Below are positions 60,244 through 64,000 of a DNA stretch of 64,000 nucleotides, piece after piece. Position 1 is the stretch's first letter. The number at the start of each line of letters is the position of its first letter. Both the position numbers and the translations under genes were made by a program. The notes below the pieces were generated by a model. That model was not told the origin of the DNA, did not search any database, and saw only the letters and a list, made by a program, of their open reading frames with translations. Origin of the DNA: Poecilobothrus nobilitatus (taxonomy: Eukaryota > Arthropoda > Insecta > Diptera > Dolichopodidae); NCBI GenBank assembly GCA_947095535.1, contig OX352774.1, positions 267,999,843 to 268,063,842 on the forward strand. Direction: 5' to 3'.

Positions 60244-60460
60244 TCTGTGAAAACTCACTTAGTCCAAAAACTAAGTTTTGAGTAATTGAACTTTAAAATC
60301 AAAATTTTGTTTATAAATTCAGAAATCGTTTGATTCAAACCTATAACTGTTTTGAAAGATAAAATATGCTAACCTCTTTTCATATGATCTAGTTATTAAA
60401 ATTTCCTATGAAAAATAGCGGTATTAGGGCCAGTTTTTGGACTTAGTGAGTTTTCACAGA
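60244..60460. repeat. 29-bp perfect subterminal inverted repeat, left end
   Basis: 60244-60272 and 60432-60460 are exact reverse complements over 29 bp and include the terminal core ACTCACTTAGTCC. They could form a long stem with a 159-nt loop. They are likely transposase binding sites or a fold-back end. Confidence 0.85.
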
Positions 60461-60706
60461 CAATAAAACAATTATTTTTAGTTAATTTTTTAGCAGCACT
60501 CTTTTTCTTTATTATAATTTTTCATTTTTTATTCTGCTATGATATTATTATAATTTATTAAATAACATTGAATAAAGATTTAAAGTATAATTAATTACCT
60601 TTTGGCATAAAAATTAAAATTAAAAGATTAACAATAACAATAACAAAAATAGCTCTTCTGGCATTAAATTAGAAAAAAATAAACAAAAATAAATTATAAT
60701 AGTGTT

Positions 60707-63096
60707 TTAGAAACCTTCATCTCCGGAATCGCTTCCATAAGCTGGTTCTGGATTTTTATCTTTTGATGACTTACTTGTTTTTAGTGATTTATACCATCCA
60801 TGAAACTCTTCAGGTATAACACCTGTCTTGCATAAACGCATCAGATCATTATATTTCTGTTTTGAAATTGTATTTGGACGATGATACAGTTGCGGTATCA
60901 TAGATATGGTGCTTTTTGGTCTACCGGTTCCGTACACATTTAGTGTTCGGTAGTTACTTGTGTAATCGTATCTGTATTGAATTATTTGAGGATGATTTTT
61001 TTGAAATTTAAAGCACTTAACTTTTAGCCAATTAACTGATTCCTTTTGGGTATCAATTTTTCTATTTCTAATTAAGTTTTCCGATAGTGTATTCAGGTCT
61101 AAAAAGTCGGAGTATTTGAGTTCTGTCACTTCATATTTCTTCTTTCTATTTCTTTTTTCTGATCTGGCTAAACGAAATATATTTAACCAATCGTGCATAG
61201 TAAAAATAGAAGCATATTTTTTTTTCAACTCAATTGCGCTATGCATACTATCGCATTCCATCATTGAATGCCCCGATTCCAGAAATTTGTGTTCAATAAC
61301 TTCAATGTTATTATCAGGTTCGTGGTTAACAAAGTATAGCAGCAGAGCAGCAATATTTCTGTTTCTGTTTTGCCCCCCACAAGTGTCCGAAAAAAGTGAC
61401 ACTGATTTGATATGATTTGGCAAAGATTTAAGATACTTATACAAGCAGGTACCTATTTCTGAGCTACCTCTTTTTCCATTGACTTCCGTCCAAGCGAAGC
61501 AGAAAGCGTTGTTTGGGGGGCCGCCCTCATATAGTGTTAAATTATATACACAAATTTTTCTTGAATAATACATTTGTGACACATCACTGCAAGGAATTTG
61601 TAAAACGCTTTGTAAATCAAATGTTGCAGTAATAAAGGTTGAATCTGCTAAAGCTTTTTCTTTATCCTCCGATTTGCTTTTTAAAGAACTTCTTTCTCTT
61701 TCCTTGTGTTCTTGGTATTCAGTTTCAAGGTTAATCTTTTCTTCACCACTCACAGAATTGTATTTTGTACACAAGACACATTGGTCTTTTTTAGGCTTGA
61801 AAAACGAATAGTTGTATTCTGTTCCAAAAATTCTTTTATACGAAGTGAGACTCACTGGTTTACTATTTATTTGAGATACTTTTTCTAAATATAAGTCATA
61901 TAGTTTTCCAATTGAAAGTTTCGAATCGAGGTATTGTCTGCTAGATGACTTACGACAGTAATGAGACTCAGTAAGTGGAAAACTTTCAATATGAGTTTTT
62001 ACAACATTTTTTGTTTCTTCTGTAAATTTTATTCCAGGAGGATGTTTTCCACGACGATCAGTTTCTTTGAAATTACCGGAAATTGCACATCTGTTCTTTA
62101 TTGCAGTGTTAAACGGTCCATTATTAATAGCCAGTGTACTAAGAAAAAATTTTCGACAAACTCTAACATTCTCTCCTTTTTTCAATAAAAAGCATTTTGT
62201 TGATTGTAGTCGAGGTTTTGTGCAATCTTTTCTTGGCCGATGTCTAGACACAGCACAAACTTCTGTGTATTTCAGTATAAAATCTTTCTTTCTATTGTAC
62301 TCTTCAAGACTCCAATTTGCTTTGCAAATGTTAGATCTTTCAGCTTCATTAAATTTTGTAGTACATTTAAAGGCACACTTATCACAATTCACTAATTTTG
62401 GAGTTTTAGCAGCTTGTTTACCTTTTTTTGTGGTAAAAGAAAGGCCCAAATTCCTTTTCTTTTTTGTTTCATTATATTTCCAGTTTTCAGGATTTGCTTT
62501 GGTCCATCTGCTTTTTTTAGCTTTTTCCCTTGTCGTTTCATTATTTTGATCGCTGGAATTCGCTGTTGTTTCCATAGATTCCTATTAAATAATAATTTTT
62601 TCTTTAATTTGTTTTTAAATCTTAAGAATATGTATGTAGGTACTTCTTATTAGTACATACATTTTTTTTTTGTTCTTCACTAGTCTTATGACTAGACATC
62701 ATCCTGCTTTTTTTATGTTCAAAATAAATAGTTGTGTCGCTTTCATCATCACTACTAATATGTGGAGCGTAGGTTTTATCTTTTACGGAATCATCACTAC
62801 TGAAATCATCATCTCCAGTAACACTCTGGAAAATTTTAACAAAAAACTTTTATAAACCACAAAAAGCTAACTGAATATCATACAGTATTTTTCTGGATTT
62901 GCTCAATATTTTCTCCTTCCACAAAATAACTGGGTTTTCTAATAATTCTGCACGACCTTGGACTTATATTCTCATCAGCCTATTTTAAAAAGTTCCAAAA
63001 GTAGCTTATGTTAATTTAAAATAAATACCTATCTGTTACCTTTTTCTTAATCACTTTTAAAGCTAGAGCTGCTAACATTCGACCTCTACTCTCCAT
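60707..63096 (-). CDS. transposase, DUF7869-like, four predicted exons
   Basis: Predicted exons (transcribed right to left): 63096-63040, 62979-62884, 62825-62661, 62581-60707, all joined in phase 0 with GT-AG introns, giving 730 codons. The start is ATG (MESRGRMLAALALKVIKKK); a later in-frame ATG at 62575 would give 622 aa without the acidic N-terminus. Residues ~170-200 hold cysteines (CDKCAFKC), and CVLC is near 374-377, suggesting zinc binding. The RNase H-like core has Asp in TFDLQ (~428), Asp in FSDTCGGQNRN (~505) and an acidic ESGHSMMECDSMHSAIE block (~540-557), candidates for a DDE/DDD triad. From memory this pattern is annotated as DUF7869 in many insect and fish proteins. No stops or shifts, so the copy may be intact. 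The C-terminus ends in an acidic GSDSGDEGF tail. Confidence 0.82.
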
Positions 63097-63370
63097 AATT
63101 TTTTTATGTTGAAATTTCTTCACACTTTATTTACTTTTAAAATTTTAAATTTTTTTCTGCTAAACACTTTATAAATAATTAACTTTAAAATAAAACATGT
63201 ACTCACATTGAACTAAAAAATCGAATGAAAACAATTTTGATACATAATTGCATTTCGAATTTCTAACGGACTCTTGTCTCTACATGTTTGATTTACAATA
63301 ACAAAAACAAGTGAGTCATCGAATATTAATTTTATAGAAATTTGGTTTGAATTCAAAACTTTCGTTTAAA

Positions 63371-63403
63371 GAAAACTCACTAAGTCCCTTTTAGTGAGTT
63401 TTC
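63371..63403. repeat. 13-bp hairpin of the subterminal core, right side
   Basis: GAAAACTCACTAA (63371-63383) and its reverse complement (63391-63403) are separated by 7 nt. This is the same core as the terminal repeats. A further half-copy lies near 63429-63443. Confidence 0.85.
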
Positions 63404-63550
63404 ATTGGAGAATTTTTTGGTTTTAACGGATTTAGTGAGATTTAATACTCTATAACTTTAAAAGTACTTACTCGATAGCTCTGAAATTTTTTTGACAGAA
63501 AATTTGAAATTTCAACATTATTTTACGTATTATAACTCATTTTCGCCAAA

Positions 63551-63583
63551 AATGGACTTAGTGAGTTTTCACTGAACGACGAC
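63551..63583 (-). repeat. terminal inverted repeat, right end
   Basis: Reverse complement of 60235-60267 with two or three mismatches (T/A differences and a C/A tail difference). It ends directly at the ATAT duplication. Confidence 0.88.
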
Positions 63584-64000
63584 GATATTTGCATTAACTG
63601 AAACTTGGCTAAATTCTTCTATTAACAATCTTGAGCTTTTCGATAGCTCATATTCTGTTTTTAGAAAAGATAGATATGCTGAACCTAATGTATCTAATAG
63701 TTACATTCCTAAAGGGGGAGGTGTATTGATTGCCGTCAAAAACTCTTTTAATGCAAATGAAATTCCTATATCTAACGCAGACTGTCTTGAAATAATAGGT
63801 GTGAATATAAAATTTTCAAACAAAAATGTAAATATTGGTAACATATACATTCCACCTTCTTCGAATTTAAATATTTATATTACTCTTTTAAATGTAATAG
63901 ATTCGATTTGCTGTAATTCAGGTCCTAATGATGAGTTAATTTTATGTGGAGATTTTAATCTCCCTCATATTACATGGATTAATCATGACGAAGAATCTTT
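63584..64000 (+). pseudogene. LINE ORF2 endonuclease, continued (right part, runs off window)
   Basis: Continues the frame broken at 60234: FALTETWLNSS (catalytic Glu), YIPKGGGVLIAVKN, NIYIPPSSN and CGDFNLPHITW, then reaches the window edge still open. This is a typical APE-type endonuclease of a CR1/Jockey-group LINE. ORF1 of the same copy is already damaged, so this part may look intact only because it is young or short. The RT lies outside the window. Confidence 0.85.

Larger units (their letters stand above)
60235..63583 (-). mobile_element. complete DNA transposon with DUF7869-type transposase
   Basis: A 3349-bp element inserted in a LINE endonuclease. Terminal inverted repeats: CGTCGTCGTTC(T/A)GTGAAAAC, extending about 33 bp (60235-60267 and 63551-63583, two or three mismatches). 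It is flanked by a 4-bp ATAT duplication. Subterminal regions contain more copies of the ACTCACT(T/A)AGTCC core in both orientations. It carries one gene (minus strand, 60707-63096). A 4-bp duplication is a trait of the Sola superfamily, but superfamily assignment is not settled from sequence alone. Confidence 0.88.

Noticed and set aside
62067..62549. 160-codon open frame on the + strand
   Set aside because: Antisense shadow of the transposase exon.

Overview
The window is eukaryotic, AT-rich, intron-containing DNA crowded with decayed transposons. It is most likely from an insect and probably a fly (Diptera). The reasons are a 17.6/297-like errantivirus relic with an env gene, CR1/Jockey-type LINEs, and many Helentron-like elements carrying (CCGT)n tracts like the dipteran 'mini-me' repeats. 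The species cannot be named. No tRNA, rRNA, CRISPR or bacterial operon was seen. A 200-N assembly gap lies at 835-1034.

Layout. 1-11.8 kb: LINE relics (1035-3330; 3720-4800, the second broken by a hAT fragment), an errantivirus relic (gag-pol-env, about 5.0-9.94 kb, + strand) fused tail-first to the gag/protease of a second gypsy element on the - strand (9.94-11.81 kb). 11.8-19.2 kb: a Helentron-like element with a 307-bp internal tandem array, a gutted LINE, and a second Helentron-like element for which the empty site is preserved in a neighbouring direct repeat. 19.2-44.6 kb: a head-to-tail duplication of a 12.7-kb unit. Each unit holds a hAT-like fossil, several Helentron-like elements and, on the - strand, the last large exon of a host gene with a C-terminal TOG domain (TOGARAM/crescerin-like). 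The exon is open in the right-hand unit and frameshifted by a 56-bp deletion in the left-hand unit. Each unit also holds an older partial copy of the TOG exon.

44.5-58.1 kb: a decayed piggyBac, more Helentron-like elements (one with a 142-bp array), a 5'-truncated LINE, a 2.1-kb non-autonomous Helitron and another LINE fragment. 58.15-64.0 kb: a CR1-like LINE (PHD-finger ORF1, then an endonuclease) split by a 3349-bp DNA transposon. That transposon has matching terminal inverted repeats, a 4-bp ATAT target duplication, repeated subterminal palindromes and an apparently intact four-exon transposase gene of 730 codons with an RNase H-like core (DUF7869 type, from memory). It is the best candidate here for a recently active, poorly described system.

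The only host gene supported is the TOG-domain gene; its upstream exons were not found. Nearly everything else is mobile-element DNA, and the nesting gives a relative chronology: LINE and hAT insertions, then Helentron-like insertions, then the partial TOG duplication and the 12.7-kb duplication.
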